Shown here in pieces: positions 1 through 7,891 of a stretch of DNA of 64,000 bases (position 1 is its first letter; the number at the start of each line of letters is the position of its first letter). This DNA comes from Paenibacillus silvae. Lineage in GTDB: Bacteria; Bacillota; Bacilli; Paenibacillales; Paenibacillaceae. The stretch is taken from contig NZ_BMFU01000004.1 of assembly GCF_014639235.1 (NCBI RefSeq), positions 675,222-739,221 of the forward strand, read 5' to 3'. A program made the position numbers and the translations under genes. Below the pieces are notes generated by a model. That model was not told the DNA's origin, searched no databases, and saw only the letters and a program-made list of their open reading frames with translations.

Positions 1-1227
1 CATTATATCGAGAACGGTGGCTGGGGCTGGAAAAAGGACTACAACGCAGAGCAGCGTGAACGCATCTGGGCGGATTATGAAGCCATCTTCCATCACCTTC
101 TGCCAGAAGTGGTTGAAGCTTATGCACCCGGGATCGACTACTGGCCTTCCTCACCGATTGTATCGCTGACAGGTGACGAGAAGCAGCACGCTCATGCCTC
201 TACTGCCGAAGGCGACATCCATTACTGGGGTGTGTGGCACAACGTTGAACCTTTTGAGAATTACAATGTATATGTCGGTCGTTTTATGAGTGAATACGGA
301 TTCCAGTCGTTCCCGGAATACAAGTCGGTTCGCACCTATGCGGAGGAAAAGGATCTGGCGCTGGAGTCCGAGGTTATGCTTGCACATCAGAAAAATGGAG
401 CAGGCAATCGGCTGATCAAACAATATATGGATATGTATTTGCCGGAACCTAAAGACTTTCCATCCTTCCTCTATATGAGTCAGGTGCTTCAAGCGGAAGC
501 GATGAAAACAGCCATAGAAGCTCACAGACGCCGTAAGCCATACTGTATGGGTACACTATATTGGCAGATGAATGATTGCTGGCCCGTCGCCTCATGGGCA
601 GGGATGGATTATCTGGGCCGCTGGAAGGCGCTGCAGTATTATGCGAAGCGCAGCTTCAATGATGTGCTTGTATCCGTGGACGGGACGAAGCCGGATGTAA
701 CAGAGGTTTACGTGATCTCGGATCAACTAAAGCCGGTAAAAGGTCAGCTTCAGCTTCGACTGATCGGATTCGATGGAACGGTGCACCGGGAAGATACACT
801 TGAAGTGAGCCTTGCGCCAAACTCAGGTGAAAAGCTGATCTCTCTGCATCATGCAGATTGGCTTCAGGGACATGATCCGTCAGCGGTGCTGCTGCGAGTG
901 GAGCTGAGACAAAGCCGTGAAGCTGATCTTGTGCAGGAGCATTATTTTGTACCGGCCAAAGAGCTTGCATTACAGCCTGCCAATATCACCGTCAGCGGCG
1001 GCGCCGATGAAGAGGGCGTGTATCTCCTGCTGGAAAGTGATGTGCTTGCCAAGCAGGTGTGGATGTCTTCTGAAGCCGAAGGGGTATTCTCTGATAATTT
1101 CTTTGATCTCGTTCCAGGCCTTCCGGTGAAGGTGCGGTTCACGTCCAGAGAAGGGTTACAGCATGCGGGTGTAATCTCGAATCCGGGCTCGGTTGAGGTT
1201 CGCTCGATGGTCGATTTTATTCAATAA
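1..1227 (+). CDS. beta-mannosidase-type glycoside hydrolase family 2, C-terminal part (5' truncated)
   Basis: The reading frame is open from the first base, so the N-terminus lies outside the window; 408 codons are visible. The segment HYWGVWHNVEPFENY followed by SEYGFQSFPE matches the GH2 beta-mannosidase active-site strand, in which the Glu of SEYGFQSFP is the catalytic nucleophile. The later stretch TLYWQMNDCWPVASW is also characteristic of beta-mannosidases. The remaining ~200 residues form the beta-sandwich tail of the family. No signal peptide can be judged because the start is missing. The enzyme would release terminal beta-D-mannose from manno-oligosaccharides, probably in the cytoplasm. 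It is followed by a good terminator, so it ends a transcription unit. The family call is secure; the exact substrate is inference. Confidence 0.9.
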   Translation, partial: HYIENGGWGWKKDYNAEQRERIWADYEAIFHHLLPEVVEAYAPGIDYWPSSPIVSLTGDEKQHAHASTAEGDIHYWGVWHNVEPFENYNVYVGRFMSEYGFQSFPEYKSVRTYAEEKDLALESEVMLAHQKNGAGNRLIKQYMDMYLPEPKDFPSFLYMSQVLQAEAMKTAIEAHRRRKPYCMGTLYWQMNDCWPVASWAGMDYLGRWKALQYYAKRSFNDVLVSVDGTKPDVTEVYVISDQLKPVKGQLQLRLIGFDGTVHREDTLEVSLAPNSGEKLISLHHADWLQGHDPSAVLLRVELRQSREADLVQEHYFVPAKELALQPANITVSGGADEEGVYLLLESDVLAKQVWMSSEAEGVFSDNFFDLVPGLPVKVRFTSREGLQHAGVISNPGSVEVRSMVDFIQ

Positions 1228-1232
1228 TATAT

Positions 1233-1275
1233 AACGGTTGGAGTCTCTGCCAAAGAGATTTCAACCGTTTTTTAT
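1233..1275 (+). terminator. intrinsic terminator after beta-mannosidase gene
   Basis: AACGGTTG (1233-1240) pairs with CAACCGTT (1262-1269), with inner TCTCT/AGAGA pairing, and is followed by a T run. Confidence 0.85.
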
Positions 1276-1332
1276 GTGTGATGAACGTACACAGACATAG
1301 ACGCTGAGATACAGACGCAGACAAAATTTAAC

Positions 1333-1371
1333 TTCGTAATCTTTTCGTAATCATTTGCTTAGCGATTCGTA
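1333..1371 (+). promoter_or_regulatory. 11-bp phased TTCGTA direct repeats (candidate response-regulator site)
   Basis: TTCGTA occurs at 1333-1338, 1344-1349 and 1366-1371, that is at offsets of 11 and 22 bp, on one face of the helix. OmpR/PhoP-type regulators typically bind such direct repeats. The last copy overlaps where a -35 box would be for a TATTGT -10 at 1384-1389, which fits an activator-dependent promoter. The gene downstream encodes the Met-rich secreted protein, and the next operon encodes an OmpR-type two-component system. The assignment to that regulator is inference. Confidence 0.5.
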
Positions 1372-1429
1372 AGTTGTTCTCTTTATTGTAGTCCTTGCAA
1401 GCTATATTAAACGATGGAGAGTGATAACA

Positions 1430-1963
1430 ATGATGAAAGCAAGCAAAAGCAAAAAGGCGATCGCAGCAGCAGTGTTAATGATGTCTTTAACTTTTTCGGG
1501 ACTGGCAAGTGCTGCTGACATGAAAACGATCAAAAAGGATGGTATGGAGCTTGTACAATTGAGACAGGCAGCAAAAATGTATGGATACAGCATTATGTGG
1601 GACAGCAAGGATCGATCCGTTACGTTAATGTACATGGGCAAAATGGAAGAAATGATGAAGGACGACCTGATGAAGAAAGACGATAGTATGATGAAGAAAG
1701 ACGATAGTATGATGAAGGATGACATGAAGATGAAAGATGAGAGTATGATGGAAGACGACATGAAGATGAAAGATGACATGATGATGGAAGAAGCGATGAT
1801 GCCTGCGGCTAAAACCATTCAAGTGTGGGTAGGGTCTAAGAAAATGATGGTCGATGGTATTCAGGTTAATCTGAAGTCGATGCCATCCATTTACGAAGGG
1901 AATACGTATGTAAGTGATATGGTCGTGTCCAAATACATGGAGCCTATGAAGGCGATGAAATAA
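1430..1963 (+). CDS. secreted stalk-domain (copper amine oxidase N-like) protein with Met/Lys/Asp-rich insertion
   Basis: ATG at 1430 is chosen over the upstream GTG at 1421 because GGAGAG lies 8 nt before it. The 177-residue product has a Sec signal peptide (about 1-29, cleavage near ASA-AD). Residues 36-66 resemble the first half of a copper-amine-oxidase-N/stalk domain (LVQLRQAAKMYGYSIMWD, then RSVTL). Residues 126-170 resemble the second half (QVWVGSKKMMVDGIQVNL, then YEGNTYVSDMVVSKYM). Between them residues 67-124 contain about 21 Met among Lys, Asp and Glu in imperfect KDDSMM-type repeats. Stalk domains are common on the Paenibacillus envelope. Methionine clusters in exported proteins often bind copper or silver ions; that role is inference here. 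Just downstream is a two-component system that may control it. Confidence 0.75.
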   Translation: MMKASKSKKAIAAAVLMMSLTFSGLASAADMKTIKKDGMELVQLRQAAKMYGYSIMWDSKDRSVTLMYMGKMEEMMKDDLMKKDDSMMKKDDSMMKDDMKMKDESMMEDDMKMKDDMMMEEAMMPAAKTIQVWVGSKKMMVDGIQVNLKSMPSIYEGNTYVSDMVVSKYMEPMKAMK

Positions 1964-2070
1964 CGAAGTACGCAGTACGCATAACAAAGAAGAAAACGTA
2001 ACGTAGCATGACCATCGCCCTGTGATATGATTATGCCAAATGAGTGTTTTTGGAATAGGGGGTGGGTTGA

Positions 2071-2772
2071 TTGAATGAACGGATTTTGGTTGCCGATGAT
2101 GATAGCAATATTACAGACGTATGCCGAAGATATCTGGAACGGGAAGGGTATACGGTTGTCACTGCAACAGATGGCATGGAAGCAATTGAGCTGTGGCGAA
2201 GTCACAAGCCGGGTCTGATTGTGCTTGATCTGATGATGCCTCGTAAAAACGGTTGGGAGGTCTGTAACGAGATTCGGCAAACCGAAGATGTACCGATTGT
2301 GATGCTGACGGCTCGCGGAGAAGAGCAGGATCGACTGATGGGACTGACCATGGGAGCAGATGATTATCTGACGAAACCGTTCAGTCCAAGAGAGCTTGTT
2401 CTGCGTGTCAAGGCTATTTTGAGGAGAATGCGAACGGCACAGGCCACATCCGCTATTACTCCCATGCATACGATTAGTTATGAAGGGCTGACGATTGATT
2501 TTGTAAAACGTGAGGTAGGAATCGGCGGACAGGTCATTGACTTGACAGTGACGGAGTTTGATATGTTGTATTTGCTGGCAAGTCACCCTGGACAGGTGTT
2601 TTCGCGTACTCAGATGTTAAGCAAAATTTGGGATTTCAGTTATGAGGGAGATACAACCACGGTGACTGTGCATATTCGGAGATTACGGGAGAAGATTGAG
2701 CAGAATGCCTCAGATCCGAAATATATCAAAACCGTTTGGGGTATCGGTTACAAGTTTGCAGGTGGCTCATGA
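2071..2772 (+). CDS. OmpR/PhoB-family response regulator
   Basis: The product has 233 residues. A receiver domain (about 1-115) carries the acidic pocket DDD near residue 10, phospho-acceptor Asp53 in VLDLMMP and the conserved Lys in YLTKPF. A winged-helix DNA-binding domain (about 130-230) contains TVTVHIRRLREKIE and the terminal IKTVWGIGYKF. The start is TTG at 2071: a GGGGTG ribosome binding site lies just upstream, an in-frame stop precedes it, and no ATG is available in frame. The stop overlaps the start of the kinase gene by 4 bp (ATGA), so the two are co-translated. Its likely target is the phased repeat upstream of the Met-rich protein gene, which is inference from position. Confidence 0.93.
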   Translation: MNERILVADDDSNITDVCRRYLEREGYTVVTATDGMEAIELWRSHKPGLIVLDLMMPRKNGWEVCNEIRQTEDVPIVMLTARGEEQDRLMGLTMGADDYLTKPFSPRELVLRVKAILRRMRTAQATSAITPMHTISYEGLTIDFVKREVGIGGQVIDLTVTEFDMLYLLASHPGQVFSRTQMLSKIWDFSYEGDTTTVTVHIRRLREKIEQNASDPKYIKTVWGIGYKFAGGS

Positions 2773-3818
2773 AGCTGCGTACGTATCTGGTCGTGTCCAG
2801 TCTTACGGGGATTGGCGTGCTGTTGATTTGTTTGTTTGTCAGTTATTCCAAAATGCTGCTAACCATTGAGCAATTTTATTGGTTATCGGCTATAAGTGCC
2901 GGTATAGGTTTATTATCATTTGTGCTTCAATATGTACTGACCAAACCGTTGGAGAAATCCATCGCACGAATTACAGAACGCACCAAGCGACTGGCCGAAG
3001 GGGATTTCCAGACGGAAGTCCCTCTCGTCGGTCCGCAGGAATTCAAGCTGCTTGCACAGCAATTCAATGAAATGAGCTCCAGACTGAAGGAAAGCTTTGA
3101 CGATCTGCATCACTCGGAATCAGCCAGACGTGAATTAATTGCAAATGTCTCACATGACCTACGTACACCCTTGGCATCGATTCAGGCTTTTGTTGAAGCG
3201 CTGGAGGATGATGTGATCAAGGATGAAGTCACCTTTCAACGATATTTGAACACGATTCGTCTGGAAACGAAGCGATTGGGCGGGCTCATTCAGGACTTGT
3301 TTGATCTGTCCAGTCTGGAAGCAAAAGGGGAGAAATTCGATCCGCAGCCTGGTCATGTTGATGAGCTGCTGCTCAGCACACTGGAGAGTTTTTCCTTTCA
3401 CCTTGCGGAGAAACAGCTGAATGTGGAGATCGACTTGCCTGAGCGACTGCCCGCTGCCTTGATGGTGCCTGCTCAGATGAAGCGGGTTCTGTCCAATGTG
3501 CTGCAAAATGCGATTCAATACTCTCCGGTTGAAGGCAAAATCATCCTGACTGCCACCCAACAGGAAGAATGTATACGCATTGCAGTAATAGATGAGGGAG
3601 AGGGCATTGATGCAGAAGAGACTGCATGTATTTTTGAACGTTTTTATCGTATTGATAAATCTCGAAGTAAAAATAATGGTGGCGCGGGAATCGGGCTGGC
3701 TATAGCCAAATCCATTGTTGAAGGGCATGGAGGCGAAATCGGGGTGCAGAGCACAAAGGGAGCAGGTAGCTGCTTCTGGTTTACCCTTCCGGTCTATGTC
3801 AGTCGCTCAAACCTTTAG
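2769..3818 (+). CDS. sensor histidine kinase with minimal extracytoplasmic loop
   Basis: The product has 349 residues, starting at the ATG that overlaps the regulator stop. Two membrane helices (about 7-27 and 37-57) are separated by only about ten residues. This small loop is typical of intramembrane-sensing kinases. A HAMP segment (about 58-112) follows, then the HisKA domain with His129 in NVSHDLRTPL. The ATPase domain has N box NVLQNAIQYSP, G1 DEGEGI, F box IFERFYR and G2 GAGIGLAI. It would phosphorylate the preceding response regulator. The lack of a sizeable sensor domain suggests that it senses membrane state or a partner protein rather than binding a soluble ligand. Confidence 0.92.
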   Translation: MKLRTYLVVSSLTGIGVLLICLFVSYSKMLLTIEQFYWLSAISAGIGLLSFVLQYVLTKPLEKSIARITERTKRLAEGDFQTEVPLVGPQEFKLLAQQFNEMSSRLKESFDDLHHSESARRELIANVSHDLRTPLASIQAFVEALEDDVIKDEVTFQRYLNTIRLETKRLGGLIQDLFDLSSLEAKGEKFDPQPGHVDELLLSTLESFSFHLAEKQLNVEIDLPERLPAALMVPAQMKRVLSNVLQNAIQYSPVEGKIILTATQQEECIRIAVIDEGEGIDAEETACIFERFYRIDKSRSKNNGGAGIGLAIAKSIVEGHGGEIGVQSTKGAGSCFWFTLPVYVSRSNL

Positions 3819-3854
3819 AGATTAATTCCAAGGCGATGTCTTTGATGATGGACC

Positions 3855-3897
3855 ACAAAACGTGCTGCCCGGATGACCGAGCGCACGTTTTGTCTTT
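3855..3897 (+). terminator. intrinsic terminator after the two-component operon
   Basis: ACAAAACGTGC (3855-3865) pairs with GCACGTTTTGT (3883-3893), followed by CTTTT. It sits between convergent genes. Confidence 0.8.
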
Positions 3898-3951
3898 TAT
3901 GTAGAACCAAAGGATGCAAGCAGTATGTCGAGAGGTTGGCCCGAAAAATGA

Positions 3952-4617
3952 TTATGGATTGGATTGTTCGTCTTTGATCTGCTGCAGTTCACTAAGGCTC
4001 AAGGTCAGATCGTTCTCGGGATTTGCACTGATAATCACGTCGGAGGCACTATGCTCACTTGGCTGGTTTGACTTCGAAGCAGGTTTGATGACATAGAGGC
4101 TTTGAACGGTATTCAGCAGGCTGGCGGGTGTGTCCTCATACGTTTCAAGGAATAGCACATAGTCTTTGGTCGGTATCAGCTTGACGCTGTCATCATTTAC
4201 AATTTCGGTGTTTCCCAGCTGGCCGCCGAGCTGCTTGACCTCGATCTGATCCCCTGCTGTGTAACGTCCTTTGTAGGAGTCAGTTACCTGAACCGTATAG
4301 ATTGTATAGATTTTGTCAAAAGAGACCTGTTCGTTCACTGCGCTTTCAGCTGCATTGATGTCATTGGGTGCAGAGGAGTTTGCCTGAGCCATGTCATCCA
4401 GTGCCTGAACACGGGTCTGGATCACATTGCCCTTCACAATCGTATTGGCTCGCTCAGACAAGGCATCCACACTGCCGTAGCTGGGGTAGTCCTCGGATGC
4501 GATGATCTTTACGGGAGCGTTGGTGGTTGAAGCGGCCGGGGTCATGGAAGAGCAGCCGACAGCAGATAAAATGAAGATGGATGATACAAGCAGCGTAAGT
4601 GCTCTATTCTTTTTCAT
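3952..4617 (-). CDS. predicted lipoprotein of unknown function
   Basis: The product has 221 residues. The N-terminus has a basic n-region, a hydrophobic core and the lipobox SAVGC (Cys22), so it should be lipid-anchored on the outer face of the membrane. The body has no motif that I recognise. It contains VKGNVIQTRVQ, a YTVQVTDSYKG strand pattern and KDYVLFLETYED, and looks like a small beta-rich domain. The ribosome binding site AAGGAGG precedes the ATG. It lies 74 bp downstream of the secreted protease gene on the same strand, so they may be co-transcribed. The function is not known to me. Confidence 0.8.
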   Translation of the reverse strand: MKKNRALTLLVSSIFILSAVGCSSMTPAASTTNAPVKIIASEDYPSYGSVDALSERANTIVKGNVIQTRVQALDDMAQANSSAPNDINAAESAVNEQVSFDKIYTIYTVQVTDSYKGRYTAGDQIEVKQLGGQLGNTEIVNDDSVKLIPTKDYVLFLETYEDTPASLLNTVQSLYVIKPASKSNQPSEHSASDVIISANPENDLTLSLSELQQIKDEQSNP

Positions 4618-4691
4618 GGAACGGAATCCTCCTTGGATATAAGGTGTTGGACCTGCGAATTCATTTCATGCGATACATGGGGCTTATGGGA

Positions 4692-5213
4692 TTAATAACG
4701 GGATCTGACATTGCTGATATCAAAGGCTTGCGGTTGGGTCATGGAATTCCGGTTACGCGAGTAAGACATGATGGAAGGGCTGTTCGTTGTGGGGTTGTCA
4801 CCCAGCCAGATGGAATGACCGAGTTCATGTACAAATACACTTTGGATGAAGTTGGGCAGGTTGGAGGCGTCAACTGTGATGGTAGAGGCGTTCAGTTCAA
4901 CGCGGAAGCTCACGATCTGGCTGCCGGAGACGGAGGCGTAGTTTACACCATAAGCGGTATTGTTGAAGTTGCCAACGGTAATCGTGTTGGATGAGTTACT
5001 GGTTTTGACAAATTGCACCTTGGCTCCGGCATTGTTCCAGTTGGCAATGGAAGTATCCATTGGGACTTGCCATGCTGAAGCATAGTTGTAGGAACGGATC
5101 GGGACGGTGGAGCTGGGATAGCCGTAACTCAGAAAGGTGGCTGCAAAGACGGTGCTTCCAAACATCGCGAGGGCAGAGAATAACATGATGCTCATCAACA
5201 ACTTCCTTTTCAT
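4692..5213 (-). CDS. small secreted zinc metalloprotease (snapalysin/matrixin-like)
   Basis: The ATG at 5213 follows a strong GGAGG; a longer frame back to 5414 has no ribosome binding site. The 173-residue product has a signal peptide (about 1-26, ending VFAA). The zinc site is HELGHSIWLGD: the HExxH core is followed by an acidic residue six positions after the second His, as in snapalysin-type metzincins, where Asp replaces the third His. The usual Gly at position 8 of the motif is Trp here. A Met-turn candidate, SIMSYS, follows. It would be an extracellular protease; substrates are unknown. Confidence 0.8.
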   Translation of the reverse strand: MKRKLLMSIMLFSALAMFGSTVFAATFLSYGYPSSTVPIRSYNYASAWQVPMDTSIANWNNAGAKVQFVKTSNSSNTITVGNFNNTAYGVNYASVSGSQIVSFRVELNASTITVDASNLPNFIQSVFVHELGHSIWLGDNPTTNSPSIMSYSRNRNSMTQPQAFDISNVRSRY

Positions 5214-5440
5214 GCTAAAAACCTCCAATAAATGTATATTTTCTCTATTATCGTAACAAGGATATGTGTGAATGGAATGAGTCCCAAGTCGTTGTTTTTG
5301 TCGGGGGAAAAAGGAAAAATCGTGAGCCGCTTGGGAAGGCTTGTCACAACAAGTCACTTTCTGTCTGGTGGAATGTATGCATAAATTCCTTCTTTTTACA
5401 AACAATATACTCAACCTGACAGGAAAAAGGAGTGTAAGAT

Positions 5441-6118
5441 ATGTGTGAACGTTTTTCCCTTGCGGCCGATCTGGACGAGGTGCGGGACCATTTTAAAATC
5501 GAACGTGTGATGTATTATTATAAAAATCGCTATAATATCAGCCCGACGCAGCATACGCCAATTATTCTGCATCAGGACGGGGAGCGTGTGCTGGATGAAT
5601 TCCGGTGGGGATTTATCCCGTTCTGGGGACGGGATGCGGTCAATGCAAACCTGATGACGGTGCATGAGAACCCGGCATATTACAAGCTGGTTGAAACGAA
5701 ACGCTGTGTGATTCCGTGCAATGGACTGTATTACTGGCGTCAGGAAGGCAAAAAGCGTTATGCGGTGCGTGTGGTGATGCCGGATCGTGGGCTGTTCGGC
5801 ATTGCTGGCCTGTATGAAATCTGGAAGGATACACGCAAGCAGCCGCTGCGTACCTGCACGATGCTCATGGCTGGCGCGAACCTGGTGACTCGTGAGTTTG
5901 GCAATAAAATGCCGGCAATTCTGTCAGAGGATGAAATCAACACCTGGCTGGACCCTGCCAATACAAGGGTGACACAGCTGCTTCCACTGCTCAAGACATA
6001 TAATCGTACCGACATGAACCTGTATCCGGTCACACCCATGGTAGCCAACGACGAGCATGATTGTTATGAGTGTGTGGAAGAGATGGAGCAAAAGCTGGCG
6101 TATGTCCGAAGCTTCTGA
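5441..6118 (+). CDS. SRAP (YedK/HMCES-type) family protein with altered active site
   Basis: The 225-residue product starts MCERF, so removal of Met exposes Cys2. In the SRAP family this Cys forms a thiazolidine crosslink to abasic sites in single-stranded DNA. Family landmarks are present: YNISPTQ, RWGFIPFW, Asn68 in VNAN, RCVIPCNGLYYW, and Glu126 in IAGLYEIW. The conserved His of the HNRMP-type motif, a catalytic residue in YedK, is replaced: the aligned segment reads EFGNKMP, with Gly154 at that position. The NARAE and YEW signatures are also altered. AAAAGGAG precedes the ATG. It stands alone between a divergent protease gene and an oxidoreductase. I saw no clear LexA/DinR box. Confidence 0.88.
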   Translation: MCERFSLAADLDEVRDHFKIERVMYYYKNRYNISPTQHTPIILHQDGERVLDEFRWGFIPFWGRDAVNANLMTVHENPAYYKLVETKRCVIPCNGLYYWRQEGKKRYAVRVVMPDRGLFGIAGLYEIWKDTRKQPLRTCTMLMAGANLVTREFGNKMPAILSEDEINTWLDPANTRVTQLLPLLKTYNRTDMNLYPVTPMVANDEHDCYECVEEMEQKLAYVRSF

Positions 6119-6185
6119 ACCAAGCAGCAGTGTGAGATAGGCAGCCTGTATGATACAGCTTGTGGAGTGTTTCTGATACTAAAAG

Positions 6186-6232
6186 CGGGTTTAAACAACA
6201 GGATGTGAAGAACGGGTTTAAACATCAGGATG
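6186..6232 (+). repeat. two 20-bp direct repeats, 27-bp spacing
   Basis: CGGGTTTAAACAACAGGATG at 6186-6205 and the same sequence with one change (A to T) at 6213-6232, in the leader region before the flavin oxidoreductase gene. Confidence 0.8.
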
Positions 6233-6308
6233 GGGAGTCCGAGGACGCTCTGTCCTTTTCTTTGTTGCTCTTTCATCCGGGGCCTGCGTGGTGCTCATGA
6301 AGGAAAAG

Positions 6309-6337
6309 TTGCAATTGGCTCGAAACGTAACTATAAT
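6309..6337 (+). promoter_or_regulatory. candidate sigma-A promoter for the flavin oxidoreductase gene
   Basis: TTGCAA (6309-6314) is separated by 17 bp from TATAAT (6332-6337), 70 bp before the ATG. Confidence 0.6.
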
Positions 6338-6406
6338 CATTACAGTAACAAAATGCATATATCCATATATCTAATTAAAGAGATATTAATCAGGAGGGAA
6401 CCACGA

Positions 6407-7537
6407 ATGAATCCAAAGTATTCGAAAATGTTTGAATCTGTTTCACTGCCTAGCGGCATTACACTGAAAAACCGGATCGTGCTTGCTCCTATGACTCATA
6501 TGTCCTCTAATCCAGACGGTACGGTATCGGATGCGGAGCTGGCGTATTATGCACGCCGTACAGGCGGAGCTGGGATGTCGGTTACAGCGGTAACACATGT
6601 GACACCAAACGGCATCGGTTTTCCGGCGCAATTCGGCTCTTATGACGACAGCTTTATCCCAGGCTTGAAACGTCTGGCTGAAACCATCAAACAACAAGGC
6701 TCTGTAGCAGTGCTGCAGATGTTCCACGCTGGCCGACTGACTCCGGAGCAGGCTGTCCCTGCCGGGCAGGTGGTTGCACCGAGTGCGGTTGCAAGTGAAC
6801 GTCCAGGCTCACCCGAGCCAAGAGAAATGACGGATGAAGATATTACTTCGGTCATTCGTGATTTTGGCGAAGCGACTCGCCGTGCGATTGAAGCGGGCTT
6901 TGACGGCGTCGAGATTCATGGTGCCAACGGTTATCTGATCCAGCAGTTTTTCTCTCCACACTCCAATCGCCGGGAAGACCGCTGGGGTGGCAGTGTTGAG
7001 AAACGTTTGGCGTTCCCGATCGCTGTAGTGGAGGAGGTGCAGCGTGTCGTTGCCGAGCATACCAAGCTTCCATTCATAGTAGGGTACCGCTTCTCGCCAG
7101 AAGAGCCTGAAACACCAGGTTTGACAATGGAAGACACATATGCGCTGGTCGATGCGTTAAAAGAAAAAAATCTCGACTATCTGCATGTTTCCTTGAATGA
7201 GTTCTGGTCGAAGCCAAGACGCGGCGAAGCGGATACTCGCGCCAGAATTGAATACATTCTGGATCGGGTTGGTGGTAAAGTGCCGGTCATTGGTGTCGGC
7301 GCAATTCACACGGCTGACGAGGCTGCAGAAGCGCTGGAGACAGGTGTGCCGCTGCTGGCGATCGGGCGTGAGCTGATTATCGAGCCGGACTGGGTGGAGA
7401 AGATTGAAAGTGGACGGGAAGAGGACATCGAGACGGTGCTGACCAAATCGGATCAGGAGCGTTTGGTTATTCCGGACGGCTTGTGGAATGCCATTATCCA
7501 CACACCAGGCTGGTTCCCTTTGGTTGACGATAAATAA
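6407..7537 (+). CDS. NADH:flavin oxidoreductase, old yellow enzyme family
   Basis: ATG at 6407 follows CAGGAGGG; the frame is open further upstream but without a start signal. The 376-residue product is a single TIM-barrel OYE domain with no C-terminal Fe-S/FAD extension. Landmarks are LKNRIVLAPMTHMSS, VLQMFHAGR, and the substrate/FMN-binding segment EIHGANGYLIQQFFSP followed by NRREDRWGGS. The C-terminal phosphate-binding region is PVIGVGAIHTADEAAEAL. It would be a cytoplasmic FMN enzyme reducing activated C=C bonds or related electrophiles. It has its own promoter and terminator. The physiological substrate is unknown. Confidence 0.92.
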   Translation: MNPKYSKMFESVSLPSGITLKNRIVLAPMTHMSSNPDGTVSDAELAYYARRTGGAGMSVTAVTHVTPNGIGFPAQFGSYDDSFIPGLKRLAETIKQQGSVAVLQMFHAGRLTPEQAVPAGQVVAPSAVASERPGSPEPREMTDEDITSVIRDFGEATRRAIEAGFDGVEIHGANGYLIQQFFSPHSNRREDRWGGSVEKRLAFPIAVVEEVQRVVAEHTKLPFIVGYRFSPEEPETPGLTMEDTYALVDALKEKNLDYLHVSLNEFWSKPRRGEADTRARIEYILDRVGGKVPVIGVGAIHTADEAAEALETGVPLLAIGRELIIEPDWVEKIESGREEDIETVLTKSDQERLVIPDGLWNAIIHTPGWFPLVDDK

Positions 7538-7587
7538 AAAATACTCTCCTCCCGCTTGAAGAAGGAGAACAGTGGTTGCCAATCAGA

Positions 7588-7621
7588 AACGGTATGAGTG
7601 ATGAAACTCATGCCGTTTTTG
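7588..7621 (+). terminator. intrinsic terminator after flavin oxidoreductase gene
   Basis: AACGGTATGAGT (7588-7599) pairs with ACTCATGCCGTT (7606-7617), then a T run. The rest of the gap to 7891 is A+T-rich with no recognisable gene. Confidence 0.88.
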
Positions 7622-7891
7622 ATTTAACACTATCAGTGACTCCGTAGTGATCCCCTTCTGATGTAATCCAACCATTACATCGGACTGAATTTTCTAAAAA
7701 TATCATTTTATTTAATGTTAAAGTTATTTATTGAGAATAGAGTGAATATATGTAGATATCAAAAAACAATGATGTATTTAAGGTGCAAATGATTGGAATG
7801 AAAAATGTATATGTAATCATACCCTTAATTTGTTATTATATTACATAAAAAGAGATATAACTAACATTATTTACACCAAGGGGGATTAGAT

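Noticed and set aside
1625..1987. His-rich minus-strand open frame of 120 codons
   Set aside because: It is the reverse complement of the Met/Lys/Asp codon repeats in the secreted protein gene; CAT is simply the complement of ATG. It has no ribosome binding site.
4599..4994. Plus-strand 131-codon frame
   Set aside because: It lies antisense to the lipoprotein and protease genes, both of which have signal peptides and good ribosome binding sites.
5214..5414. N-terminal extension of the protease frame
   Set aside because: No start signal, and it would place the clear signal peptide in the interior of the protein.
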